Positions 1 to 8,265 of a stretch of 64,000 bases of DNA are shown in pieces. The position numbers and the translations under genes are program-made. The stretch covers positions 79,179-143,178 of the forward strand of contig CADADE010000002.1 in NCBI GenBank assembly GCA_902786615.1. The letters are read 5' to 3'. Positions within the stretch are counted from its first letter, which is position 1; every line of letters begins with the position of its first letter. This stretch comes from Oscillospiraceae bacterium (GTDB taxonomy: Bacteria > Bacillota_A > Clostridia > Oscillospirales > Oscillospiraceae). The notes below the pieces were generated by a model. It was given only the letters and a program-made list of their open reading frames with translations. It did not search any database and was not told where the DNA came from.

Positions 1-83
1 AGGAATATTTGTCCTTATGCCGAGATCTATTTATCGGAAACAAATGTTTACATAAATAATCCGCCGAAAAATATAGCAAATAG

Positions 84-113
84 TTATCAACATTTTCAAC
101 AGCTTTTTCAACA
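84..113. promoter_or_regulatory. Cluster of three DnaA-box-like 9-mers
   Basis: Three 9-mers sit almost back to back: TTATCAACA at 84-92, TTTTCAACA at 93-101 and TTTTCAACA at 105-113. The first differs from the DnaA box TTATCCACA at one position, the other two at two positions. They lie in an AT-rich stretch of about 110 bases without a gene, downstream of radC. Such clusters are typical of dnaA upstream regions and replication origins, but neither dnaA nor rpmH is visible, so an origin is inference. The rest of 1-221 shows nothing else I can name. Confidence 0.35.
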
Positions 114-221
114 AGCGAAAAAGCCGATAAGCGTGGGAAAAAGCGCGCAAACAGCGCGATTCTGTCGAAACCGCAAAGCGTATTGAGTGACAATTCAGAA
201 ACAACAAACAGTGAACATAAT

Positions 222-908
222 TCAACATTGATAAAGGCTCATCATCCCGGAGTCCGCGATGGAAATATAATCCTCATCCGCGACAATGATATGATCCTCA
301 AGACGGATGCCCACGGTATCCAGCGCGTTATACAGACATCGTGTGAAAATATCGTCCTCTCTGGACGGGATCGCGATCCCGTCCGGGTGGTTATGCGCAA
401 TGATGACGGAGCATGCCTTTACCTTGAGCGCCTTTTCCACCATGCGGCGGATATTGGCGTCCACGGTATTCACAACGCCTCTGCCCATCTCGGCGCAGCA
501 GATCACCGCGCGCTTGGAATCCAGGCAGAGCATATACACGACCTCGTCCTGCTCGTTCATAAAATACGGCAGAAGGTATTCTCCCGCGTCCGATGAGCTT
601 CTGATCTGCCTGATTTCCCGGGACTTGGACAGGCTGCTCTTTTTCATGATTTCGGGGACCAGCGCAATCAGCGCGGCGGCGTAGTCGCCGATGCCGTCTA
701 CCTCGCGCAGATCCTCAATCGGCGCGGAGAATACGCCGTGCAGGCTCCCGAAGCGTTCCAGCAGGAGATGGGCGGTCTCGTTGGTATCCCGGCGCGGCAG
801 GGCGTAAAAGAGCAGTAGCTCCAGCGCGTTAATGTCATTCATGCTCTGCAGCCCGTGTTCAAGAAAGCTCTGCCTGAGGCGAGCCCGGTGTCCGTCGTGT
901 ACGCCCAT
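222..908 (-). CDS. radC: RadC family JAB-domain protein
   Basis: A 228-residue protein of normal RadC length. An N-terminal helix-hairpin-helix-like part (about 40-85, with VDGIGDYAAA) is followed by the JAB/MPN metalloprotease-like domain. The metal-binding signature HNHPDG is at 172-177, with the downstream Asp at 184-185 (PSREDD). The historical assignment to DNA repair is uncertain; the JAB fold suggests a metal-dependent hydrolase of unknown substrate. The ATG at 908 has an AGAGGTGA ribosome site. It is the last gene of the uvrB-polA-rimI-tsaD-radC run, 25 bases after tsaD. Confidence 0.93.
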   Translation of the reverse strand: MGVHDGHRARLRQSFLEHGLQSMNDINALELLLFYALPRRDTNETAHLLLERFGSLHGVFSAPIEDLREVDGIGDYAAALIALVPEIMKKSSLSKSREIRQIRSSSDAGEYLLPYFMNEQDEVVYMLCLDSKRAVICCAEMGRGVVNTVDANIRRMVEKALKVKACSVIIAHNHPDGIAIPSREDDIFTRCLYNALDTVGIRLEDHIIVADEDYISIADSGMMSLYQC

Positions 909-933
909 ATGCCTGTCACCTCTGTCAAAAAGA

Positions 934-1935
934 TCAGATTTCCATTGTCGCGTAAGCGTTCAAATCGCTGCCGGCCCGCACGCCGGCCAGATATTCGTAA
1001 TAGCCCTGCGCGCCTACCATGGCGCCGTTGTCTCCGCAGAGCTTCAGCGGCGGGATAAAGAGCTTTCTGTCCTCTTTTTCCGCCTCACGCTTAAAGTCCG
1101 CGCGGATGCGGGCGTTGGCGGCAACGCCGCCTGCGACCACAATTTTGTCATAGCCCAGCTCTTTCGCCGCCTGCATGGTGCGCGGGACGAGGCTGTCGCT
1201 CACCGCTTTTGTAAAGGAGGCCGCGAGGGAAGCGCGGTCGATCTCCTCCCCCTTCTGCTCGGCATTGTGGACAAGATTGATGACCGCGGTCTTGAGGCCG
1301 GAGAAGCTCATGTCATAGGGATGCCCCTCCACATGCGCCGTCGGGAAAACATATTTGGTATCGTCTCCGCCCTTACTCAGCTCCTCGATCGGTCTTCCGC
1401 CGGGATAGGGCAGGCCCAGCACACGGGCGGTCTTGTCAAAGCACTCCCCTGCCGCGTCGTCGCGCGTGCAGCCGAGGATCTTCATATCCGTGTAATCCCG
1501 CACATCCACCAGCAGGGAGTTGCCGCCGGAGATGGCCAGGCAGAGAAACGGCGGCTCCAGCTCGGGATAGGCGAGGTAATTTGCCGCGATATGGCCGCGG
1601 ATGTGGTGCACCGGGATCAGCGGCACGTGCAGCGCCGAGGCGCAGGCCTTGGCAAAGTTGACCCCCACCAGCACCGCGCCGATCAGGCCCGGAGCATAGG
1701 AGACCGCGACGGCGTCAATATCCTTTTTTTCGATCCCGGCCGCCTCAATCGCCCGCTGAGCCAGAATGGAGATGGCCTCCACATGGCAGCGGGAGGCGAT
1801 CTCCGGCACGACGCCGCCGTAGACGGCATGCAGCGACGCCTGGGAGAGGATTTGATCGGTGAGGATTTTTCTGCCGTCTTCCACGACCGCCACGGCAGTC
1901 TCGTCACAGGTAGATTCAAATGCAAGTATTTTCAA
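934..1935 (-). CDS. tsaD: tRNA N6-adenosine threonylcarbamoyltransferase TsaD
   Basis: TsaD transfers the threonylcarbamoyl group from threonylcarbamoyl-AMP to A37 of ANN-decoding tRNAs, acting with TsaB and TsaE (neither is here). The 333 residues match the family. The N-terminus reads MKILAFESTCDET, and the metal-binding H-x3-H is at His111/His115 (HHIRGH). Glycine-rich ASKHA nucleotide motifs are present (AISGGNS, VVAGGVAANARIR). The start is TTG at 1935, inside the end of rimI (20-base overlap), with GAGG about 9 bases upstream. It is translationally coupled to rimI, a common pairing because RimI-like and Tsa genes cluster in Firmicutes. Confidence 0.96.
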   Translation of the reverse strand: MKILAFESTCDETAVAVVEDGRKILTDQILSQASLHAVYGGVVPEIASRCHVEAISILAQRAIEAAGIEKKDIDAVAVSYAPGLIGAVLVGVNFAKACASALHVPLIPVHHIRGHIAANYLAYPELEPPFLCLAISGGNSLLVDVRDYTDMKILGCTRDDAAGECFDKTARVLGLPYPGGRPIEELSKGGDDTKYVFPTAHVEGHPYDMSFSGLKTAVINLVHNAEQKGEEIDRASLAASFTKAVSDSLVPRTMQAAKELGYDKIVVAGGVAANARIRADFKREAEKEDRKLFIPPLKLCGDNGAMVGAQGYYEYLAGVRAGSDLNAYATMEI

Positions 1936-2392
1936 GCGTATTGCCTCGATTCCAGAATTTTGTCATGATGAGCGCGTCCTCACGCGGGCGCTCATAGTAG
2001 TTTTTGCGAAGTCCGACGCGGCGAAAGCCGTGCTTTTCATACAGCGCAATGGCAGGCGCGTTCCCCGCGCGCACCTCCAGACTCACAAACGAGAGGGCGA
2101 GCATTCCGCAGATTTCCTCGAGCCTTGCAATCAGCGCATCCGCGATTCCCTGCCGCCGCGCTTCCGGCGCGACCGCCACGTTGGAGATGTAGCCCTCATC
2201 CAGAACATACATCATTCCCACATAGCCGAGGACTTTTCCCCCGGCGTTCAGGGCGGCGATAAACTCATGCTGCTGATCCTTCAGCTGGCTCCTGAGCAGC
2301 TCCGCCGACCACGGCATGGAAAAGCAGCGTTTTTCCAGCTCCTCGATCTGTGGGATATGCTCCGTGCGCACGTCACAGACGCTATATTCCAT
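1916..2392 (-). CDS. rimI: Ribosomal-protein S18-alanine N-acetyltransferase RimI
   Basis: A 158-residue GNAT acetyltransferase. The acetyl-CoA-binding signature is ARRQGIADALIARLEE (about 75-90), and the family core VAVAPEARRQG is intact. RimI acetylates the N-terminal alanine of ribosomal protein S18; the assignment rests on length and on its place between polA and tsaD. The ATG at 2392 shares one base with the polA stop (TGATG), which implies translational coupling. An upstream in-frame start at 2518 would add 42 residues of low-complexity Gly/Arg sequence inside polA and is rejected. Confidence 0.88.
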   Translation of the reverse strand: MEYSVCDVRTEHIPQIEELEKRCFSMPWSAELLRSQLKDQQHEFIAALNAGGKVLGYVGMMYVLDEGYISNVAVAPEARRQGIADALIARLEEICGMLALSFVSLEVRAGNAPAIALYEKHGFRRVGLRKNYYERPREDALIMTKFWNRGNTLENTCI

Positions 2393-4950
2393 CAGTGCGC
2401 CTCCGCCCAGCTGTGCCCGATATGCGCCTCGGCAACGAGAGGCACGGAATACTGCACCGCGTTTTCCATCTCCTCTTCCAGAAGCTTCCGCACCAGCTCC
2501 GCTTCCGCCCGGGGGCATTCGACGATCAGCTCGTCATGTACCTGGAGGATCAGTCTCGCCCGCAGCTTTTCTTCCTGAAGTCTGCGATGGACGTTCACCA
2601 TGGCAAGCTTGATGACGTCCGCGGCCGTCCCCTGCACCGGCATATTCAGCGCCACGCGCTCCCCGAAGGAGCGGACGTTGAAGTTCGCGCTCTTGAGCTC
2701 CGGCAGATAGCGGCGGCGGTGGAAAAGCGTCTCCACATACCCGTCCGCCTTTGCCTGGGTTTTGATCTTCTCCATATAGTCGCGCACGCCGTGGTATTTG
2801 CTGAGGTAGGCGTCCATATAGGCCTTGGCCTCATTGGGGAAAACGCCGATGTCCTGCGCCAGGGAGAAGGCCGAAATGCCATACACGATGCCGAAGTTGA
2901 CCGCCTTGGCGCGGCTGCGGAGTGTGGGCGTGACCTCTTCTATGGGAACGCCGAATACCTTGGACGCCGTGACGGTATGAAAGTCCTCCCCGCTCAGGAA
3001 GGCCTCGCGCATGGCGGCGTCCCCGGAGATATGGGCCAGCAGCCGCAGCTCGATCTGACTGTAATCCGCGTCCACCAGCACCATGTCCGGCCCCGCGACA
3101 AACATCCTGCGGATCTGGGCGCCGAGCTTTTTGCGCACCGGGATGTTCTGCAGGTTCGGCTCCGTGGACGAAAGCCGCCCCGTCGCCGTGACCGTCATCT
3201 GGAAGCTTGAGCGGATGCGCCCGTCCTCCTCGATGACCTTCAAAAGCCCGTCGGCATAAGTGGATTTGAGCTTGGTGAGCGTGCGGTATTCCAGCACCTC
3301 ATCCACAATGGGATGCTTGCCCCGCAGCTTCTCCATCACGTCCACATTGGTGCTCCATCCGGTCTTGGTTTTCTTGCCGGAGGGGAGCATCAGTTCTTCA
3401 AACAAAACCTCGCCGAGCTGTTTGGGCGAGTTGATGTTGAATTCGTGTCCCGCGTGCTGCCAGATGCTGTTCTGCAATCTTTCGATATCGCCGTTCAGAC
3501 TCTCGCCGAACTCATAGAGCGCCTGACGGTCCACGCAGAAGCCCGCCTGCTCCATATCCGATAGAACTCTGCAAAGCGGCAGCTCGATCTCATAATAGAG
3601 CTTTTCCATGTTAAGTTCTTTGAGCTTCTCATTCAGCGCCGGATAGAGCCGCCAGATTGCCTCGCTCCCGCCGTACTCCTGTCCGAGCCAGCGCGCGGAC
3701 ACACGGTTCAGGGGATAGTCCCCCTCATTCGCGTCCAGCAGATAGGCAGCCAGCGCGGTGTCGAAGACAAAGCCCTCCCGGCTCAGCCCCTCGCGCTCCA
3801 GCACGTTCATCAGCTCCTTGACGTGGTGGCCTGTTTTTTTCTTTCCCGGGTCAAACACAGCCTTTAACAGGGAATTATACCCCTCCCCGCAGGTATTCCA
3901 CGCGGCGGTGTAAACCGCCGTTCCGTCGCAAAGCTCGAGGGAATCCAGGCTCTCCGCAAAATCGACCGCGAGAAGCTCCGCCGCTTTCACGGCTTTCAGC
4001 AGCGCCGGGAGCGCCGCTTCCTCTTCGATCCGAACCTGCGGCAGGCGCTCGCCCTGCTCCTGAACGGGAGCCTCCGTGTTCTCCCGAATGCCCCATTTTT
4101 CGATAAACTTCTGAAAGCCCAGGCGCTTGAAGAGCGGATAGAGCGCCGGGGTATAATCCCGGTTCCAGCGGTTTTCCGCAGGGTCGAAATCCATGGGGAC
4201 CTCTTTCAGGATCGTCGCCAGCCAGTAGGACATGCGGGCGCTCTGCTCCCCGGCGGCAAGCTTTTTGCGCACGCCCTCCTTCACATCGAGGGCCGCGAGA
4301 TCTGCATAGATGTTCTCAATCGTGCCATATTTTCTGACAAGCTCCATTGCGGTCTTCTCGCCGACGCCGGGCACGCCCGGGATATTGTCGGAGCTGTCGC
4401 CCATCAGGGCCTTGAGGTCGACCATCAGGGGCGGGTCAAAGCCGTATTCCTCGCGGAACACATCGGGCGTATAGTTGATGGTCTCAGTCGCGCCCATGCG
4501 GGTCTTGACGTTGCAGACCGTCGTGGTATCGGTAACGAGCTGGAGACTGTCCTTGTCGCCGGTGACGACGACGCAGTCCCAGCCCTTTTGCGCGCATTTG
4601 ACGGAGACGGTGCCGAGGATATCGTCCGCCTCGTAGCCCGAAAGCTCGTAGCGGCGGATGCCCATGGCGTCCAGCGTTTCTTTCAGAAGCGGCATCTGCT
4701 GGGCAAGCTCCTCCGGCATGCCCTTGCGCTGCGCCTTGTAGCCTTCATACGCCTTGTGGCGGAAGGTGGGCTCGCGCCGGTCAAAGCTCACGCAGACAGC
4801 GTCCGGCTTCTGCTCGTCCAGCATGCGCTGCAGGATATTCAGAAAGCCAAAAATGGCGTTTGTGGGCGTACCGTCCGGTGCGTTGAGCGTCCGTACCCCG
4901 AAGAAGGCGCGGTTGACAATGCTGTTCCCGTCCAGGATCATGAGTTTCAT
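2392..4950 (-). CDS. polA: DNA polymerase I
   Basis: 852 residues. The N-terminal 5'-3' exonuclease/flap domain (1-290) starts MKLMILDGNSIVNRAFFG and carries the helix-hairpin-helix GVPGVGEKTA. The C-terminal family A polymerase domain (about 460-852) carries motif A VDADYSQIELR, the O-helix RSRAKAVNFGIVYG and motif C VHDELIVE. The central 3'-5' proofreading domain is degenerate: the first site reads VDFAESL without the Asp-x-Glu pair, and the GHHVKEL segment lacks the second Asp, as in Bacillus-type Pol I. The ATG at 4950 (site AAGGGGAG) is preferred over 4968. It lies 14 bases after uvrB. Confidence 0.97.
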   Translation of the reverse strand: MKLMILDGNSIVNRAFFGVRTLNAPDGTPTNAIFGFLNILQRMLDEQKPDAVCVSFDRREPTFRHKAYEGYKAQRKGMPEELAQQMPLLKETLDAMGIRRYELSGYEADDILGTVSVKCAQKGWDCVVVTGDKDSLQLVTDTTTVCNVKTRMGATETINYTPDVFREEYGFDPPLMVDLKALMGDSSDNIPGVPGVGEKTAMELVRKYGTIENIYADLAALDVKEGVRKKLAAGEQSARMSYWLATILKEVPMDFDPAENRWNRDYTPALYPLFKRLGFQKFIEKWGIRENTEAPVQEQGERLPQVRIEEEAALPALLKAVKAAELLAVDFAESLDSLELCDGTAVYTAAWNTCGEGYNSLLKAVFDPGKKKTGHHVKELMNVLEREGLSREGFVFDTALAAYLLDANEGDYPLNRVSARWLGQEYGGSEAIWRLYPALNEKLKELNMEKLYYEIELPLCRVLSDMEQAGFCVDRQALYEFGESLNGDIERLQNSIWQHAGHEFNINSPKQLGEVLFEELMLPSGKKTKTGWSTNVDVMEKLRGKHPIVDEVLEYRTLTKLKSTYADGLLKVIEEDGRIRSSFQMTVTATGRLSSTEPNLQNIPVRKKLGAQIRRMFVAGPDMVLVDADYSQIELRLLAHISGDAAMREAFLSGEDFHTVTASKVFGVPIEEVTPTLRSRAKAVNFGIVYGISAFSLAQDIGVFPNEAKAYMDAYLSKYHGVRDYMEKIKTQAKADGYVETLFHRRRYLPELKSANFNVRSFGERVALNMPVQGTAADVIKLAMVNVHRRLQEEKLRARLILQVHDELIVECPRAEAELVRKLLEEEMENAVQYSVPLVAEAHIGHSWAEAH

Positions 4951-4964
4951 GTGTGTTCTCCCCT

Positions 4965-6929
4965 TCACGCTTCGCCTCTGAGGCGGATGATCTCATCACG
5001 AAGCTGCGCGGCGATCTCGTATTCGAGCATCTTGGCCGCCTTCTTCATCTGCGTCTCAAGCGAGGCGATCAGTTCCTTGCGTTCGCGCTCCGTCATCTTG
5101 ACACCCTTGGCCTTGAGCTTGGGGGCTGCGTCCGTGGAGATTTCCAGCAGCTCCCGCACGCTCTTGACGATGGTCTTCGGGACAATGCCGTTTGCCTCGT
5201 TATAGGCCATCTGCTTGGCGCGGCGGCGCTCCGTCTCGGTGATACAGGCGCGCATGGAGGGCGTGATGGTATCGGCGTACATGATGACAAAGCTCTCGGC
5301 GTTGCGCGCGGCGCGCCCGACGGTCTGGATCAGACTCGTCTCGCTTCTGAGGAAGCCCTCTTTATCGGCGTCCAGAATGGCGACAAGCCCCACTTCTGGG
5401 ATATCCAGGCCTTCGCGGAGAAGGTTGATCCCCACCAGCACGTCAAATTCGCCCAATCGGAGGTCACGGATGATTTCCATGCGCTCGATGGTGCTGATGT
5501 CATGGTGCATATAACGGCAGCGGATGCCCGCCCCGGTCAGGTAGGCGGACAGATCCTCCGCCATTTTCTTTGTGAGAGTTGTGACCAGCGTGCGCTGGCC
5601 TTTTTCGATTTTGGCGTTGATCTCCCCGATCAGATCGTCGATCTGCCCCTCCACGGGGCGGACAAAAATCTCCGGGTCCAGAAGCCCGGTGGGGCGGATG
5701 ATCTGCTCGGCGATCTGCCCGGCGCGCTCGCGCTCGTAATCCCCGGGCGTGGCGGAAACATAGACCCGCTGGTGGATGCGCTGGGTAAACTCGTCAAATT
5801 TCAGCGGGCGGTTATCAAAGGCGGAGGGCAGGCGGAAGCCGAAGTCCACCAGGGACTCCTTCCTTGCCCGGTCGCCCCGGTACATGGCCCGCACCTGCGG
5901 CAGGGTCACGTGGCTTTCGTCCACAAAGAGCAGGAAATCCTTGGGGAAATAATCCAGCAGCGTCATGGGCGGGCTGCCGGGCGCACGATTGGAGATGACG
6001 CGGGAATAGTTCTCGATGCCGGTGCAGTAGCCCAGCTCCTGCATCATCTCGATATCATAATCGGTGCGCTGTTTGATGCGCTGCGCTTCCAGCAGCTTCC
6101 CGTTATCGGTGAAGAATTTCACCCGCTCGTCGCATTCCGTGCGAATGCGCTCGATGGCGCTTGCCATTTTCTCCTTGGTGGTGACGTAGTGGCTGGCGGG
6201 ATAGATGGCGGCGTGGTTGAGATAGCGGGTCGCCGTGCCGGTGACGACGTTGATCTCGCTGATCCGATCTATCTCGTCCCCAAAAAACTCCACCCGGATG
6301 GCCTTGTCGTTGGAGTAGGCCGGGAAGATTTCCAGCGTATCGCCCCGGACGCGGAATTTGTTGCGCTCGAAGGCGATATCGTTGCGCTCATAGCGGATCT
6401 CGACCAGCTTTTTGAGAAGCTCGTCCAAGTCCCGTGTCTGTCCGGGCCGCAGGGAGATCACCATGTTCGCGTAGTCGATGGGGTCGCCGAGGCCGTAGAT
6501 GCAGGACACGGAGGCCACCACGATCACGTCCCGCCGCTCGAAGAGGCTGGAGGTCGCGCTGTGGCGCAGGCGCTCGATCTCGTCATTTATGGAGGCGTCC
6601 TTTTCGATATAGGTATCCGTGTGGGGAATGTAGGCCTCCGGCTGATAATAGTCGTAGTAGGAGACAAAATACTCCACGGCGTTTTCCGGGAAGAACTCCT
6701 TGAATTCGCTGCAAAGCTGCGCGGCGAGCGTCTTGTTATGGGCAAGCACCAGGGTCGGCCGATTGAGCCTTGCGATGACGTTCGCCATGGTGAAGGTTTT
6801 GCCCGAGCCGGTCACGCCCAGCAAAACCTGCTCGTCAATGCCGTTTTCAATGCCGCTGACGAGCGTGTCAATGGCCTCGGGCTGATCCCCGGTGGGTTTA
6901 TAATCTGAGACAAGCTTGAATCCGTCCAT
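4965..6929 (-). CDS. uvrB: UvrABC system subunit B
   Basis: Damage-verifying helicase of nucleotide excision repair, which is loaded onto DNA by UvrA and recruits UvrC. 654 residues from the ATG at 6929 (AAAGGGGAG upstream; an in-frame 6953 start has no good site). Walker A is [11 protein letters not shown]. The beta-hairpin region includes [12 protein letters not shown], helicase motifs include DESHVTLPQ and VGRAARN, and a C-terminal UVR motif (last 35 residues) contacts UvrC. First gene of its operon, directly behind a clear promoter. The partner uvrA is 14 kb away; no uvrC is in the window. Confidence 0.97.
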   Translation of the reverse strand: MDGFKLVSDYKPTGDQPEAIDTLVSGIENGIDEQVLLGVTGSGKTFTMANVIARLNRPTLVLAHNKTLAAQLCSEFKEFFPENAVEYFVSYYDYYQPEAYIPHTDTYIEKDASINDEIERLRHSATSSLFERRDVIVVASVSCIYGLGDPIDYANMVISLRPGQTRDLDELLKKLVEIRYERNDIAFERNKFRVRGDTLEIFPAYSNDKAIRVEFFGDEIDRISEINVVTGTATRYLNHAAIYPASHYVTTKEKMASAIERIRTECDERVKFFTDNGKLLEAQRIKQRTDYDIEMMQELGYCTGIENYSRVISNRAPGSPPMTLLDYFPKDFLLFVDESHVTLPQVRAMYRGDRARKESLVDFGFRLPSAFDNRPLKFDEFTQRIHQRVYVSATPGDYERERAGQIAEQIIRPTGLLDPEIFVRPVEGQIDDLIGEINAKIEKGQRTLVTTLTKKMAEDLSAYLTGAGIRCRYMHHDISTIERMEIIRDLRLGEFDVLVGINLLREGLDIPEVGLVAILDADKEGFLRSETSLIQTVGRAARNAESFVIMYADTITPSMRACITETERRRAKQMAYNEANGIVPKTIVKSVRELLEISTDAAPKLKAKGVKMTERERKELIASLETQMKKAAKMLEYEIAAQLRDEIIRLRGEA

Positions 6930-6964
6930 ACGCGCTCCCCTTTCATACGGCAAATAACTGTAAT

Positions 6965-6993
6965 ATTATAGCATATCTCCCGGCTTATCACAA
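6965..6993 (-). promoter_or_regulatory. Promoter of the uvrB-polA-rimI-tsaD-radC operon
   Basis: On the minus strand, TTGTGA (-35, 6993-6988) and TATAAT (-10, 6970-6965) are separated by 17 bases, 36 bases upstream of the uvrB start. No LexA (SOS) box was recognised next to it. Confidence 0.8.
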
Positions 6994-7030
6994 GCGTCAT
7001 GACCTGTTTTTCTGCTGAAAACAGGTCAAA

Positions 7031-7058
7031 CGGGGCGGTGTTTCCTACACGCGCCCCG
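7031..7058 (-). terminator. Hairpin downstream of the small secreted protein
   Basis: A GC-rich inverted repeat (CGGGGCG/CGCCCCG with an inner GTGT/ACAC extension) lies just past the stop of the 7066-7425 gene. It is followed on the minus strand by TTTG. A second inverted repeat, GACCTGTTTT/AAAACAGGTC (7001-7028), follows immediately. Confidence 0.6.
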
Positions 7059-7065
7059 CTTGTCG

Positions 7066-7425
7066 TCATGTTTCAATGCGGATCAGTCCTGTCGCCTCCT
7101 GGGACACGTTGCCCGCGTCGTCGATCACCCGGAAGCCGAAATAGTCCCGGCCTTTTCTGTTCGGCCGCGGCGTATAGAGAAAGCTGCCGTCCTCCGTGAG
7201 GATCAGCTCACCCTTTCTCGGCTTCGTTGTGAGCTCAAAGCGCTTTACATCGTTGTCCGCGTCCCGCGCCCGCAGCCGCCCTGCCGTCGGGGCGTTTCTC
7301 TTCGTGCTGAACTCGATATTCTCCGCGATCGGCACGCTGCCTTCGGCGCTTGCCTCCGCGGCGAGCGTAAAGCTGAACAGCAGCATCAGCATGATGGCCG
7401 CCAGGGAAATGGATACTCTCTTCAA
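7066..7425 (-). CDS. Small secreted protein with a cadherin/Ig-like domain
   Basis: 119 residues. An N-terminal signal peptide (about 1-27, ending AAEASAEG) is followed by one compact beta-sandwich-like module. Its pattern GELILTEDGSFLYTPRPN, then DYFGFRVIDDAGN, is that of tandem-paired cadherin-like or Big_9-type repeats in bacterial surface proteins (family resemblance, not a database hit). The start is probably TTG at 7425, 5 bases after GGAGGGG; the GTG at 7431 abuts the ribosome site. A single isolated repeat with no cell-wall anchor is unusual. Function unknown. Confidence 0.7.
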   Translation of the reverse strand: MKRVSISLAAIMLMLLFSFTLAAEASAEGSVPIAENIEFSTKRNAPTAGRLRARDADNDVKRFELTTKPRKGELILTEDGSFLYTPRPNRKGRDYFGFRVIDDAGNVSQEATGLIRIET

Positions 7426-7551
7426 AGTCACCCCTCCGTTTCGTAGTGACCTTAGCTTTTGCGCGATCGCATTCTTTATGCAAATAAAGCTTTCCTTTCG
7501 TCCGCGCTTGTGTTAAGATAAGAGTATCATCGAATAAACAGAGGTGCCGAT

Positions 7552-8211
7552 ATGGAATTAAGCGCTCCCGCACTCTGGATCAACCAGACCTTCAACAGCT
7601 TCGATGTGGGCATCACCACCTTCGTCCACAAGCTGCAGGAGCTGGCAGGTCCCTTCTTTACTCCCTTCTTTGAATGCGTGTCCATTCTCGGAAAGGGCGG
7701 AATCTTTCTGATTCTCCTTTCGCTGCTGCTCATGTTCTTCCATCCTACCCGGCGCTTCGGCACGGCCATGCTGCTGGGTCTTGCGCTCGGGGCAATTGTC
7801 ACGAACCTGATTTTGAAGCCCTGGATCGCCCGCCCGCGCCCCTATGCGGATCAGGCGAGCGTCTATTATCAGTATTGGCTGACCGTCGGGCAGAATGTGG
7901 AGAGCGACAAGAGCTTTCCCTCCGGCCACACCACAGCCGCCTTTGACAGCATGGTGCCTGTCTGTCTGATTTCAAAGAAAAAGCGCCTCAAGGCCATTGC
8001 GATCTGCTTTATGATCCTGATGGGCATTGCGCGCATTTACCTCTGCGTCCACTTCCCCAGCGACGTGCTGGGCGGCGCGATCGTCGGCATAGCGGCCGGT
8101 TGCCTCGGCACCGTGATCGCAAAAAAGCTGCCGCGCAAGTGGTACAGCTGGGACGCGCTGGAAAAACGCCATACAAAACAACAGACCGGCAAACACGAAA
8201 TCGTCAAATAA
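7552..8211 (+). CDS. PAP2-family membrane phosphatase
   Basis: 219 residues with about five membrane segments. All three signature motifs of the phosphatidic acid phosphatase 2 superfamily are present: KPWIARPRP, PSGH (in SFPSGHTTAAF) and R-x5-H-x3-D (in ARIYLCVHFPSD). Family members dephosphorylate phosphatidic acid, phosphatidylglycerol phosphate or undecaprenyl diphosphate on the outer membrane face; which one applies here cannot be told. Single gene, divergent from the small secreted protein, ending at a strong hairpin. Confidence 0.9.
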   Translation: MELSAPALWINQTFNSFDVGITTFVHKLQELAGPFFTPFFECVSILGKGGIFLILLSLLLMFFHPTRRFGTAMLLGLALGAIVTNLILKPWIARPRPYADQASVYYQYWLTVGQNVESDKSFPSGHTTAAFDSMVPVCLISKKKRLKAIAICFMILMGIARIYLCVHFPSDVLGGAIVGIAAGCLGTVIAKKLPRKWYSWDALEKRHTKQQTGKHEIVK

Positions 8212-8219
8212 AATTGTAA

Positions 8220-8247
8220 GGGGTATAGCAAACGGATGCTATACCCC
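8220..8247. terminator. Bidirectional terminator between the PAP2 gene and rqcH
   Basis: A perfect 11-base stem (GGGGTATAGCA/TGCTATACCCC) with a 6-base loop sits between convergent genes. Flanking sequence gives CTCATTT on the plus strand and TTACAATTTTA on the minus strand. Confidence 0.8.
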
Positions 8248-8265
8248 TCATTTATTGCATCGGAT

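Noticed and set aside
4953..6908. Long plus-strand open frame opposite uvrB
   Set aside because: It mirrors the high-GC coding frame of uvrB; no ribosome site or recognisable domain. The same applies to the long frames opposite glgB, ftsK, uvrA, recD2, copA and the 901-residue oxidoreductase.
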